From Orobanche coerulescens (taxonomy: Eukaryota > Streptophyta > Magnoliopsida > Lamiales > Orobanchaceae): a stretch of 64,000 bases of DNA. A program made the position numbers and the translations under genes. Shown here piece after piece: positions 23,204-34,904 of the stretch; within the stretch, counting starts at the first letter, position 1; each line of letters opens with the position of its first letter. The notes beneath the pieces are model-generated. The model did no database searches. It saw nothing but the letters and a program-made list of their open reading frames with translations, and was not told the DNA's origin. The stretch spans positions 46,696,358 to 46,760,357 of the forward strand of contig CM065801.1 in assembly GCA_033398695.1 (NCBI GenBank). The letters are read 5' to 3'.

Positions 23204-26200
23204 CTAGATAGCTCTTCCTTCAGCTGATTTATCGAAAACATGGATCCAGTCTTCCGGTTGGGTAACCAGATCTCCTTTCCTGTATTTGGATTTTAAATTT
23301 TGCTGTAGGGGGTGCGTTCCTTCATCTAACCTATTTTTGAATTCCTCAGCATCTTCCTGCAGCATCTTACAACTGTTGAATATGGGGGATTCCCTGATAA
23401 GAACTACAAAGTATCTTAACAGTTCATTCTTCCTCCAATCCTTTATCTTGTCGGCTGTTGGCTGTCGGTTGGATGGGAGATTTATCATTTGCGGCTTCTG
23501 CACGAGGTTTTTCCAAGGAAATTTAGGGTCATGGAATTCCGGACGAGCTCCCTGTATCCTAACAGTGTGAGTAGGAGATGACAATCGAGAGATTGCAGCA
23601 GTAATGCTGTCTTCTAATGTAGCTTCCATCTCCTTTTCTTGCTTAAGCCTTAATCTCTTTGCAGCTTCCCTAGCCTCTTCCCCCTTTTTAGCCTCATCAA
23701 GGTAAGAGACCTTATCATCTAGGCGTTCCAGGATTTTCAGTGCGTCATCCTGTTTGGTCTCCAAACTTGACATTCTATCAACTAGTGATTTGAGCACTAG
23801 TGACATGTCATCAATCTTTTTGTCGTGGCCTTGAAGGTGGGATCCTGTCTCAACAAGGGCTAATGTAGTCTTGGCTTCAGAAATACGAATCTTGGCTTAT
23901 TCTTCCAAAAGGATTTGCTCCTGGCGTTGTTGTAGTTTATTGAGAGCTTGCCTCGTGACGGTGGGCTTATTCTTCCAAAAGGAGAGCTTTTTGCTCGTGG
24001 CACTTGGGAGATTTCGCGCTTGACACCAGTCATTTCATCGATAGCAGTTGTAACCAATTAATTTCCTTCTCAACAGTGTGTAGGGCATTAACGGCGTCCT
24101 GTAGGAAAAAAGTTCGGCGGCCAGAGCATGCAGTTGCTCTTTCATCTCTACTATTCTGGGGTAATCGGGCTTTGCATCGACTTCGGCTCCATTTAGCTGT
24201 CTGACGACCACATGAGATCATGGCCATTGTGGTTCATCCTCAGGTAAGAAACCGTCGTCGGATTCCACTTCAATAGGTGAAGGTGCAGGGGCAGCAGAGG
24301 CTGTTTCAGATTGCGGCTGTTCGGTTTGATCGGCGACAGGGGGAGCTGTTGCTTCCTGTTCCGAAGTGGTTTGTGTATACATGGGTACAGGAGGGACTGA
24401 ATCCTCCTTTTGTCTCTCAGCTTCTGCCTATTCCGGCAGAGGGACTGATTCCTCCTGCGGGATGGCGCGGGCTTGATTGTCGGTGGCAGGCTCGTGTGCC
24501 TGTTGTGAGACTGATTGTTCCTCCGTGATAGGAGGGACTGAATCCTCGATGTCTTGAACATTTTCTTGCTGTATGGAAGGGGACTGATGGAGAGATGATG
24601 TCCCTTCTCCCTGTTGATGTGTCCTTGAAAACTCCTGTTCTCTTGCTTCTGCACGGCTCATCCGCAGACCGGCCTGGAGGCGTCGTCGTCGTCTGAGTCG
24701 TGGTCAGTTTGTGGACTGATAGGAAGTGTTTCTATGGACAGGGATTTTCCTTTCTTTCGAGCATCAGCTTTGTCCATTAGATGGCTCGAGATTAGCTCTT
24801 TGCAGCAAAGGTTATCCCATTGGATCAGGACTTCAACATTCTGAGAGTCAGTCACCTCCAGAACAAACCTTTCTTCTTTACTCTAATCGCTCCAATTGTA
24901 CAAAGTCTTGTATGGAGCAAGCCTTTATGCTTTCCATTGAACAAAGTGGTCATATGCCTGTTCAATTTGCACAGATAATAGGGTTCTGTTAATAATAGAG
25001 TCAGGAGACGGGCTGCGTACAGCGCATGGGTCTGGTGTAGGCAAGGGTTCTAATACAGGTGTGGGAGCCTCTATTGGAGAGGGATCCCGTACAGGGGATG
25101 TGGCTATTGGCTCCAAAGAGGTAGCTGACTCGCCAAAGTCTTTTAAGTTGGCAGATTGTTGTATTTCCATTGTTGCCGCCAATGGCTCGGGATCTACTAT
25201 TTGCACAGTAGCAGCTATCTCTTCCACAAGGGTTGCGCCCTGGGGGTTTGATACAGTGGGTTGCGCCTTCGCCTTAATTTTGGAAAGCCTTTGTAGCTTC
25301 CTTTTCGGCTCCTCACCAGCAACGAGAGTTTTTCTGTGAGATCTCTTTCTTTTCTTTGAGGGCTCCTAGCTTCTGGGCTTAGAAGATACATCCCTTGGAT
25401 CAGACGAGAGAGGCAGCGTGTGGAAAAATGGCCTTGTCGCAATCAGATGTTCGTTGTTGAAGACGGAGGGCCTAGCTCCTCCAATGTACTTACATGAGTA
25501 AATCTTCTTAGCATCCTCTGCTTGCGGAACACCGCACTTGGTCAGAATATAGTTTAGAAACAGACCAAAAGACTTCTTTTGAGAAGCAGGTTTAGCGACT
25601 TCTTCCTGCAGGCTCTTGAGAATAATCTGACACCAGTGGACCTTCTCGCAGGTCATGATGGCGACCATCATCCTGAACCTCAAATTGGTGCACATCTCAA
25701 AAGCACCTGTTCTGTTTTCAATTACACGACAACAGAAATCGTGTAAGTAAACAAAGGGAAGGCAGAAACATTTCTTGTGGCATGAGGAATGAACCGTTTC
25801 GACCGATGCGGAACCAGTAAATAAGCCATAGTATTTGGTTAGGACTTATTGGGACCCAAAGGTCTCAAGTTCCTCCATGAACAGGCCATCAGCAGGGAGC
25901 CTGTAAAGATTCTGCAGCAGGTCTTGGTCAACGCGTATCTCCACTCCGCAGACGATAGTAGTGATGTCGGCGACGTTTCTTCCCTGTGCAAGAGAAAAGA
26001 AACGGACAGCAGTGTTGAGGTAAAATTCCTCAACCATTTGAGCATCGTAGCGCTCAGTGGTGTGACTTCCAAGGCGATAGAGGCCTTGTTGACGAATCCT
26101 AGAAATGATAATCTCCATGGATTTGACATCATCTCCTTCAGCATGAACACGCTCAACAACGACCGATCTGGCAAAGATCCTTCCGTCAATGATGCTGGCG

Positions 26201-26241
26201 GTCTTCTTGAGAGATGGAGAGGAAGTCTGTGATGATGCCAT
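23204..26241 (-). pseudogene. env-like ORF of the Sirevirus-like copia, fragmented
   Basis: Runs from MASSQTSS at 26241 to a stop at 23204, in pieces: 26241-25846, 25695-25366, 25227-24925, 24855-24658, 24661-24428 and 23806-23204. The first piece (131 codons, with SRIRQQGLYRLG and FFSLAQGRNVADI) looks like the globular part of plant retroelement envelope-like or Transposase_32-like proteins. The middle is rich in Pro, Ser, Glu and Gln. The last 200 codons form a coiled-coil-like heptad stretch (LVDRMSSLETKQDDALKILE). Function is unproven in plants; virus-like envelope ancestry is a hypothesis. Joining the pieces needs several frame changes. Confidence 0.65.
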
Positions 26242-26967
26242 AGAAGTTTCTTGAAGAGAAGAAAGTGAGATTCAGAGATAATTGCAGTAAAATTTGCAGT
26301 GAAATGTAGGCTGTTTGCTCAAAGACTTGCTTAATTTGCAGAAAGCGTGGAGAGTCAAAAGGGACAGAAACAGTCCTTTTATAGTGGGCGGTGGGAAGAC
26401 TCAGGATTTCCAGACAGTGAACGGTCAGATATAAGGGATGGGAACCGTCGTTTAAAATGAACGAATAGGATGGACTGAGCGTAACGGGTACATCTTATCC
26501 ATCCGATTTTGAAATGAGAGCGGGTCCCACATCTGACGTATCATCTTCCCTTATTGCCCGAAACGGCGGTGAAAAATTATAAAATAATTTGAAATATCGC
26601 GGCGTTTGAGATAAAATAGTCCAGATGTCGTGCAAAGCATTTAATGTAAAAGACGTTTGATATAAAACAGGGCACGTGGACTCAAATCTGTTTTGAAATA
26701 AATAAAATATTAGAATATAATATTAATTGAATTCCATAGTACATGCTGTATCCGCGTACATACAACGTTCCCCCTTAAAAGGTACATACATGATTCAATT
26801 TCATACAGTAATTTTCGGATTACTGTTGTATTCATGGCTCATACTGTATTCCCCCTTAATTATTGCATACGTCAGCTGTAGGATAATTATATGTCTCTTT
26901 GTTCCTACAGTGCTGTTCGAAATGTCTGAGTGTACATAAAATTAACGGTGGATACTGTATTCGTGGG
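26242..26967 (-). other. spacer with repeated purine tracts between pol and env-like ORF
   Basis: 730 bp without ORF. On the minus strand TTAAGGGGGAA-type tracts recur at 26768-26778, 26849-26859 and, shorter, 26980-26990, each near a TACAGTAT/CATACTGT-like string. Sireviruses are known for multiple polypurine tracts in non-coding parts, which fits. The segment upstream of the env-like ATG is otherwise ordinary leader-like sequence. Confidence 0.5.
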
Positions 26968-27492
26968 TCATACAGCATTACCCCTTAATTGTTGAGTAAA
27001 AGCATTAAAAACTTGCAGGGAGTCAGGCTGTAGCAAACCCAATTCTTGTCGAAGCATACAGAATCGTGTTGTGCTGAGAGGCTTCGTAAAGATGTCAGCT
27101 AACTGGATATCTGTATGAACTTTCTCCAGCCGAACATCCTTATTCTCGACATGATTCCTAATGAAGTGATGCTTCATATGGATATTCTTAGTACGCGAAT
27201 GCAATATAGGGTTGTGCGTTATTGCAATTGCACTCGTACTGTCGCACATAATGGGTGTTTCTTTGGCTTCAATTCCATAATCTGACAGCTGTTGTTGCAT
27301 CCAAAGGATCTGCATACAGCAACTACCAGCAGCATAGTATTCTGATTCTGCTGTTGAAAGCGAGTTTGCCAATTGCTTCTTACTGAACCAAGACACAAGT
27401 CCAAGTCCAAGAAAGTAACAAGTGCCGCTTGTACTCTTCCTATCTAGCTTGCAGCCTCCGAGATCTGAGTCGCTGTAGCCAACCAAATCCAA
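26968..27492 (-). pseudogene. copia RNase H domain, open frame
   Basis: 174 codons remain open. The copia RNase H motifs are clear: GYSDSDLGGCKLDRKSTSG near the start, STAESEYYAAGSC, PIMCDSTSAI, and the LADIFTKPLS tail. RNase H removes RNA from the RNA-DNA hybrid during cDNA synthesis. Acidic residues of the D-E-D set are present (SDSD, AES, CDS). The frame ends just before the purine-tract spacer, as expected for the end of pol. Confidence 0.8.
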
Positions 27493-27499
27493 TCCGCCT

Positions 27500-28576
27500 T
27501 CTTTAGGATACCACAGTCCTGCATCGACTGTTCTTTTGACGTATATTAGGATTCGTTTGGCTGTTGTGAAGTGTGATTCTTTAGGTGCTACTTGATATCA
27601 CGCACACACTCCTACAGCAAACTGGATATCGGGCCTGCTAGAAGTTAGGTATAGGAGTGAGCCAATCAGCTTCCTATAGAGTGATTGATCAACCGGCTTT
27701 CCAGCTTTGTCAGCACTAATTTGCACGAAAGTGCTCATGGGGGTTGACGATGATTTGGAGTTATTCATCTCAAATTTGTTGAGAATCTCCTTGTCGTATT
27801 TTTCCTGATTGATGAATATCCCTGTAGGCAACTGCTTTACCTACAATCTTAGGAAATAACTAAGTTCTCCCATAATACTCATTTCAAATTTACTTTGCAT
27901 GAGATGAGAGAACCTTTGACATATAGCAAGGTTAGTTGAACCAAATATAATATCGTCTATATATTTAAACCATCAGGAGGTCATCACCTTCCTGTATTTT
28001 AAATAAGTTCTTGTCCACAGCACCTTTCTTGAATCCATTATCGGTTAGATACAGGGACAGGGTCTCATACCACGCTCTAGGTGCTTGCTTAAGTCCATAC
28101 AGTGCTTTCCTTAGCCTGTATACAAGGTCTCCGCCTTCTGAGTTGACAAACTCTGGTGGTTGTTCAACATAGACTTCTTTGGAAAGTTCTCCATTCAGGA
28201 ATGCACTCTTGACGTCCATTTGATAAACAATAAAGCTCATATGGGCGACAAAGGCTAAAAATATCCTAATGGCTTCTAGTCTGGCAACAGGGGCAAAAAT
28301 TTCATCGTAGTCTATGCCTTCTTCCTGTCTGTAGCCTTGTGCAACTAAACGGTATTTGTTTCTGATAATGAGTCCATTTCCATCCTTATTGTTTCTAAAT
28401 ACCCATTTTGTTCCAATTACAGATTGATGCGTTGGTCTGGGTACAAGATACCATACATTGTTTCTTTCAAAATCATTAAGCTCTTCTTTCATAGATGTAA
28501 TCCAATGAGAATTGTCTAGAGCTTCTTTGGTGGAAACAGGTTCAGATTGAGCTAAGAATATGGCAATAGTGCACAT
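27500..28576 (-). pseudogene. copia reverse transcriptase, frameshifted
   Basis: 28576-27965 is open for 203 codons: [60 protein letters not shown] and [13 protein letters not shown] are standard copia RT blocks. A frameshift lies at about 27965, right before the catalytic box, which survives as YIDD in the next frame (27963-27952). The piece 27831-27598 (IGSLLYLTSSRPDIQFAVGVC) joins RT to RNase H. The active site is thus intact but out of frame. Confidence 0.8.
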
Positions 28577-29325
28577 GTTAAGTCTTCTAAGTTCAGATAG
28601 AGACTTCTATACAAGAAATGGAGATATCTCAGACTTGGGTTCGTCTTGCGCACATAATACATTTCCTTATGTACTCTATATTCTCCTAAGAGTAGATATA
28701 CCAGCATCAATATTTCCTATGTTCAACTCCTGAGGGTGATCTCTCAACCATCTTCTGCTGGGTTCTAATTCGGCGTCCCGTACTGTATATTGAGTTGCTG
28801 TTGTTTTAGCTTTAGTTTGTACATCATTGGCTTCATCTACTTCTGTTCTTACAGCTGCGGGTTTGATTTCTAAATCAACGACAGGCTCTATAGGAGTTGT
28901 AAGGCTATCAATGGTGAGTTGTTCGATATTCTGAGTGAGATCCTCTACTCCTGTAGGATCATGATGAGGTTCGTCGAACACTACATGTACTGATTCATCA
29001 ATTGTCAACTTACTTTTATCAAAGATCCTGTAAGCTTTGCTGACAGAGGAGTATCCAACAAATATTCCTTCATCCAACTTCTCATCGAAGGATCTAAGTT
29101 GATCCTTACCATTGTTCAAAACATAACATCTGCATCCAAAAATGTGAAAGTACGAAACTAATGGAGTTTTGTTGTTCCATACCTCGTAAGCTGTTTTGTT
29201 GTGGTGTTTGTTGATGATACAACGGTTTTGTGTGTAGCACGCTATATTGGTGGCTTCGCCCCAGAAACACTGTGGCAACTTACTTGCGGAAATCATGGTC
29301 CTTGTTGCTTCTTTTAGCGTCCTGT
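28577..29325 (-). pseudogene. copia integrase C-terminal part
   Basis: 29296-28676 is open (206 codons) and the reading continues upstream to the junction as NRTLKEATRTM. It shows the integrase C-terminal region: CFWGEATNIACYTQNRC, TAYEVWNNKTP, FHIFGCRCYVLN, FDEKLDEGIFVGYS. The RNase-H-like core with two of the catalytic acids lies beyond the junction and is missing. A SYLRRPYR-like linker with acidic residues leads to RT. Confidence 0.75.
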
Positions 29326-29967
29326 TCCCTCGAAGTATCCTATAGTGGAGGCTGCCAGAGTGTTGGAACTAAGAGGCGGGCATGCAGCAAATGTTGCCAG
29401 TTAGCCGGAACCTAGATGTTGGCGCTGTGGAGGTTGTGAGGAGCTGGAGGGCTATGTGATCAAATCTAGTATGCTGGAACTGAGAGACTGGCGCAGCAGA
29501 AGTAAACAGAACTGGAACAGATGCTGATGTCAAATGTTGGAGGACTGTGTGAATGAATACAACCGCTAGAGGGCTGTGTGATCAAATCTAGTTCGCGGAG
29601 GTTTCCAGACTATGGTGCTGAGATGCTGGCAGGTACTGGGAGAGGGATTGTTGGTCTTCGGTCTAGCATCCTGCCTGCATGGGATTAAAAATATGCGAGG
29701 CGCGGCTTGCGATTCGACCTGTGAGATCTGCACTAGAAAGTGGTTAAATGAATTGATTTTGAGTACTCATACCAACAAGATGCATCTTCTTTTCTGGTAT
29801 CCATCTCATATAAACTCTAAAGTTAAGCATGCTTGGCCTAGAGTAGTTACGGGATGGGTGACACGCTGGGAGGTATCCCAGGTGCGCGTGAGTGAGGACA
29901 AAAGCGCGCTAGAAAAGACTCGTGTTGGTACAGTGAGGATAGTCTTCATCATTCTTGGGACCAAACA
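29325..29967 (+). mobile_element. Cassandra-type TRIM, internal region and 3' LTR only
   Basis: Plus strand. The internal part begins at TTCCCTCGAAGTATCC, which in the complete copy lies shortly after the PBS (56545). It then follows the same order to a GGGAGAGGGAT tract and an LTR at 29649-29967 (TGTTGG to CCAAACA, 319 bp). The 5' LTR and PBS are missing; on the left sits copia integrase in the opposite direction. Cassandra elements have no ORFs and carry 5S rRNA-like sequence in the LTR. Confidence 0.8.
29762..29890 (+). rRNA. 5S rRNA-like sequence in a Cassandra 3' LTR
   Basis: Aligns by eye with plant 5S rRNA from the ATACCA motif to GGTGC. The pol III internal promoter is recognisable: A box AGTTAAGCATGCTTGG (29821-29836) and C box GGGATGGGTGACACGCTGGG (29851-29870). 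Not a genuine 5S gene: the 5' third is diverged and it sits inside an LTR. Confidence 0.75.
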
Positions 29968-31299
29968 TATATCATTTACCAAAATTGCAAAACCTTTTAC
30001 ATCTCCAACTTATGCTTAACCTATCATCTTGCACAAGAACTTATCATGGGGTTGAGCCTCCTCGATCTTATCCCTCAAATTTGGTTGTACAACCAGTGAT
30101 GCAAGGATCGCCTTCATATGGAGTCTCAACTGCCTTGATCCTCAGACTAGAGAACTTTTTGATCAACTTCTCATGGTTGGTGAGCAAGCAAGCAAACTCA
30201 CCTCTTGACTTCCGACATAGTGTATCAGCTGCTATATTTGCATTGCCAGGATGATAGTGAATTGTACATTCATAATCTTTCACCAATCGTGTATATCTCA
30301 CACTTACCTCCAAAGAGATAGTGACGCCAAATTCTCAATGCATGCACCACTGCTGCTAATTCTAAATCATGTGTTGGGTAATCAACTCATGAGGCTTAAG
30401 GTCATATATGCCTAGACCACCACATTGCCTTGTTGCATCAACATGTAACCTAATCCCTACTTCAAAGCATCACTATAAATGACAAACTCCTTGGTCGGGT
30501 CTGGAATTGTCAATATTCTTGCAGAGGTTAGTCTCCTGTTCAACTCTTGGAAACTTTCCTCGCACCTCTCATTCCATTCAACTTTTCAAATTTTCGTGTT
30601 AACTAAGTCATATGTGTGGCTATTTTCAAGAACCCTTCTATAGATCTTCGGTAATAACCGGCTAAGTCCAAAAAACTACGAAATTTGCTTGTATTCTTCG
30701 GTACCTACCAACTACCAACTGCCTCAACCTTATTGGGATCTACCTCAATTTGCTTAAAATTCACCACTTGACCATGAAGTCCAATTCGATCCAATCATAA
30801 TTCACATTTCTTGAACATCACATATAACCACTCCTTGCAAAGTGTCTCCAACATGATTCTTAGATGTTCCTGATGTTGTTTCTTATCTTTGGAGTACACC
30901 AAATATCATTTATGAAGATAATCAGACTTGTGTAAGTATGTGTGGAACACCCTGTTCATCAAATCTATGAAATTAGTTGGTTCATTACTTAGATCTAATG
31001 GCATCACAATAAACTCGTAGTGCCCATAATGGGTTCTAAATGGCCTCTTTGAAGTATCACTCTCCTTAATCTTTAACTGATGGTAGCCATATCTTAAATC
31101 AATCTTTGAAAAAGTACTGGCACCTCTCAATTGATCGAACAAATCCTCTATCCTTGGGAGTAGATACTTGTTCTTGACATGTGAGTCTATTCAACTCCCT
31201 ATAATCGATACACATCCTGGGTGATCCATCCTTGTTATTAACAAATAAAATCGGAGCACCCCACGGTGAGACACTAGGGCAAATAAACAAAAGCTCCAA
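29968..31299 (-). pseudogene. host gypsy RT and RNase H, broken
   Basis: 31299-31099 has [20 protein letters not shown] and IDYRELN; 31142-30906 has [20 protein letters not shown] and [13 protein letters not shown]. The catalytic FIDD box reads FIND in a shifted frame (30916-30905). RNase H and linker at 30313-30068 carry CTIHYHPGNANIAADTL and then QPNLRDK-like sequence to the Cassandra edge. Residue changes and stops are scattered throughout, so this copy is older than its insertions. Confidence 0.75.
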
Positions 31300-32520
31300 T
31301 AACTCCTAGATTTGAGCTTTCAACTCTTGAAGTTCCTTCGACGCCATTTTATATGGTGCCTTAGATGTTGGGGCTGCCCTTGGTACCAAACGATGCTAAA
31401 CTCCACTTTCCGATCAGGTGGAATTACCGACAATTCTTATAGGGATACATCAGAGTACTCCCACACTATAGAAACGTCTACAGGGGTAGTCTCAACCTCT
31501 TGAGTGTCTATGAGACTTACTATTTTGGGTAAATAAGATACAATCAACATACCTGATATAGTGTTGGGATTCTCATCTGCTTTATTTTGGATCAAGGGAT
31601 ATATGTAAGCTCTTTCTCTAGAATTTTGACCCTTGACCCCTTGATGATAAAAGTTCGTAGATGAGTTCCCTGGCTCCTTATAGTGGTAGCAGACACCGTT
31701 ACCATACAAGCACTCCCTGCCATGATTTTTACCACACTTTGGGCACTCTAGCTTACTATTTTGAGCCTTAGGTCCTGACCTCTAATGAACCCTGGGTTGC
31801 TTTAGAAGCCTCGACCTAATTTGGATTCCCAGTCTGATGTCTCTTATAAATATTAGGCTTTGCAGGATGTTGTGGATTCAGATTATGGGTAGCCTCAACC
31901 TCTTGAGATGGGAACACTATCTCGGTATAGGTTAGCACCCTATGACCATCCACGATGTGATGGATACTCGGGCGTAACCCACTTTGGAACTTGAGGTCTC
32001 TTTTTCAATCCGTACATGTTCTCTACTAAGAAGCTAGTCTGGTTGAACTTTCTCTCATATTCTTCAATCGTGAGTCGTCCTTGTTTGAGGTTCCAAATCT
32101 CTCTATCCAGCTTCTCGCTATAATGATGGGGATAGTATTGTTCCATTACCATCTCTTTGAAGGTGTTCCAGGTTCAAGCAGCACGCTCCGCTGCCGGCCT
32201 CAACATCGAATAGCTCATCCACCAGCGTCTCACATCCCCGATCATTTGATACTGAGCACATAGGATCATCTGAGCTCAGTTCACCATATAATCTTGAAGG
32301 TGCACTCCAAGGACATGAACCATTCGTCCACAAATTTTGGCCCTTCCTGGATGCTGAATGATGGTGGCATGTTTCATAATTTGTGCCTGATTAGGTTATG
32401 GCATGTATGATTGCGGTTGTTCTGACCTCCGTTACCACCAGCACCAACATTATGGGCGTTCTAATCACCGAGATTACCCACACCTCGGTTAGCTGGGAGT
32501 CTGTGTCTACGAGTTGCCAT
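31300..32520 (-). pseudogene. host gypsy gag and protease region, broken
   Basis: A start MATRRHRLPANRG is readable at 32520. Gag-like strings follow in several frames: PSFSIQEGPKFVDEW, KLDREIWNLKQGRLTIEEYERKFNQ (32107-32030, matched in pieces) and a degenerate zinc-knuckle region near 31700-31740. Protease cannot be recognised with confidence. Gag forms the particle shell; no product is possible here. Confidence 0.6.
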
Positions 32521-32962
32521 GATCCTAAGGCACATCATAGGCAATGACCTATCAGTAATCACCCCACAAGAAGGGGAAATAAAATGAAGAATTACATTGT
32601 ATCAATGGGTTGAAAACACCAAAGATTTATAGAAATAATAAAATAACGCATGTCGCACATATAGCTATGAATTTATAAGAAAATAATTGCATTCCCAAAT
32701 ATTTTATCAAAAATTCCTATTTCACAAAAATAGATTGAGAATGAGTCGTTAATACATGAATCTTGGTTGATCTGCAAATTTGCATTTATCACAAAATGAG
32801 TAATAATAATCTAAATGTACCTTGAAGTCAACATAAAGCGGCATAGGTGGATGATCATAGTTTCTATAAGAATTTGGACTACTTGCGAAAATAAAATTTT
32901 AGTCTGGAAAAGAAACTTCTTAACGAGTCTACAACACGGTAGACCCGTTTTGATACCACTTA
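32521..32962 (-). other. leader and primer binding site of the host gypsy element
   Basis: Non-coding leader of about 440 bp. The PBS, TGGTATCAAAACGGG on the minus strand (32958-32944), lies four bases after the LTR end (TTACA at 32967-32963). Its first eight bases match the initiator tRNA-Met complement; the rest does not. Confidence 0.6.
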
Positions 32963-33301
32963 TGTAATTCCTTATTCTCGGAAAAATAACTCTTCAAATT
33001 TTTAAGCAAAAATGAATGAATATTTTTAAGAAGAATAAATGAGTATGTTCAAAACCAAATATAATAATCGCAAGTAATATTCTCAAGTAATCGTTAAACA
33101 CAAACATACTTTGATTTGAAATTAAAACCATTCGAACACTGTTCAGAAAATATAGCTTTACATCAATAAAATAAATAAATAAATAAATATCTATTAATGA
33201 AGCATGATTATCACAAACTCAAGCGCACGCCACACCAAACTCCTTAACCTGAAAGGGTTAAAATAATTTGGGTGAGCTTTTAACTCGCTTAGTGTGGAGA
33301 G
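32963..33301 (-). repeat. host gypsy 5' LTR, terminal part
   Basis: AT-rich final 340 bp of the LTR, ending at the PBS. It includes a short (AAAT)n run at about 33167-33187. A Cassandra insertion interrupts it at 33302; the LTR resumes at 53663. Confidence 0.6.
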
Positions 33302-33386
33302 TGTTGGTCCCCCAAATGATGAAGGTTGTTCTCACTGTACCAACACGAGTCTTTTCTTCTAGCATGATTTATCCTCACTCACACGC

Positions 33387-33510
33387 ACCCTGAGAGACTT
33401 CCCAGGGGGTCAGCTATCCCACAACTATTCCAGGCCAAGCACGTTTAACTTTAGAGTTTCTATGAGATGGCTACCAGAAAAGAAAATGCATCTTGTTGGT
33501 ATGAGTAGTC
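33387..33510 (-). rRNA. 5S rRNA-like sequence, Cassandra 3' LTR
   Basis: Minus-strand 5S-like stretch with A box AGTTAAACGTGCTTGG (33450-33435) and a C-box region GGGATAGCTGACCCCCTGGG (33420-33401). Both are close to the functional 5S promoter, with single changes in each. Confidence 0.7.
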
Positions 33511-34011
33511 AAAATCAATTCATTTAACCACTTTCTAGTGTAGATATCACAAGTCGAATCGCAAATCGTGCTTTGCGGATTTTTAAGCCGGCGCATGAGG
33601 ATGCTGGATTGAATCCCAACAATTCCCCTCCCAGTACCTGCCAGCATCTCAGCCCCAAAGTATGGAAACCTCCACGAACTAGATTTCATTCACACTGTCC
33701 TCCAACACTTGACATCAACATGTGCTCCAGCTTCGTTTACTTCTGTTGTTTTAATATCTCTGTTCCAGCATATTAGATTTGATCACATAGAACTCCAGCA
33801 CTTAACAACCTCCACTGCACCAGCATATCAGTTCTGTCCAAGTGTAACATTTGATGTATGCCTGCCTCTCGGTTCCAACACTCTGGTAGCCTCCACTGTA
33901 GGATACTGGAGAGAATCCACACCCGTGACCTGATCCGATAATAATTGTTGGTCCGCAGAATGATGAAGACTATCCTCACTGTACCAACACGAGTCTTTTC
34001 TAGCACGCTTT

Positions 34012-34311
34012 TGTAACACCCCAAAAAGGCGGCTTATTACAGTGCCGTGGACCCAACACTGGGACCCACCAGGCGATATCCAAAACAGATTAAATAAGTA
34101 TTACTTGTGATACCGAACCACAATAAATAGTTATTACTCCGGTTAGGAGTTTATTAAAAATATGGCCAACGGCCTTAAGATACACTGGATCCGAAATACA
34201 TGTATAAACCATATGGAGATGGAATATACTTCAAATACCAATACAACCAAATAGTAATTTAAATGAAGCGGAAATAAGGTAACATTACACGGTTTAACAT
34301 AATCGGACAAC
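34012..34311 (-). repeat. element C 3' LTR, distal end
   Basis: Matches 50537-50826 of the 5' LTR, from the TGTTACA terminus inward (on this strand TGTAACACCCCAAAAAGG). It is cut off from the rest of the LTR by element A. Bases 34307-34311 (ACAAC) are the left copy of the target duplication of A. Confidence 0.85.
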
Positions 34312-34904
34312 TGTAATATCCGCCAATTCGATTTCCGGTAATTTTTCTTTTTTGGCAAAAGTCCATTTTTACGACTTGCTTGGGACCATTTCGTCATCCT
34401 GAGAATGATTAATTCCACACTTTTTGACATCCAAGTTCGTTTCGGAGTCGTTTTGTTGAGTTCCGTGCTTTTTAGTGACTTTTCCGCTCTTGAGTCGATT
34501 CTTGCGAATCTCGTTCGAAACTCCTGTTTCGAGTTTCCTGTAAGTCTGTTTAACTTTGTTAGACGTGTTATGATCTTCGGTTTGGTTATTCGATCACGTA
34601 TCGTGATTTCCGAGCGTTTTGGGCCATTTTGTAATTTACCCAAAGTTATGGGTATCCGTATCTGTATTTGTTGTCTCGACCCTTTTCTTGGTCGCATATT
34701 ATTAATTATTGCATTACGTTTTCATTTCGAGTCGTTTATATCGTCCGCGAACTTTTCGTCGTGTTCGTTCCGTGCGTTTTCGGAAATCGAGGCGTCGGGT
34801 CGTGGCGGCTGAGCAGCTGGCCGGACCGGTGCGGCATCTTTGTCGGAATCTTGACCTTTGCCGAGCAGGCACGGCGAGAACCGCGTAAGCGCACACCTCT
34901 GGCC

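Larger units (their letters stand above)
21384..29325 (-). mobile_element. Sirevirus-like Ty1/copia, 5' part missing
   Basis: Minus-strand order: integrase C-terminus, RT, RNase H, spacer with repeated purine tracts, env-like ORF, polypurine tract, 3' LTR. A long extra ORF between pol and the 3' LTR is the hallmark of Sireviruses (Maximus/SIRE). The 5' LTR, gag, protease and most of integrase are absent: at 29325 the sequence changes to a Cassandra internal region. Possible target-site remnants are TATAC (21378-21382) and TATAT (29968-29972). Confidence 0.75.

Noticed and set aside
24004..26232. Plus-strand ORFs opposite the env-like region (up to 127 codons)
   Set aside because: They are antisense shadows of the minus-strand env-like pieces and carry no motif of their own.
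29762..29890. Genuine 5S rRNA gene cluster
   Set aside because: Each 5S-like copy is embedded in a 300-320-bp LTR next to a PBS or purine tract and is diverged in its 5' third, which fits Cassandra and not tandem 5S genes.
33297..33301. GAGAG beside both the Cassandra at 33302 and gypsy F at 54650, as if one duplication joined them
   Set aside because: The two sites belong to different elements; the LTR of the host continues at 53663, and GAGAG is a low-complexity string.
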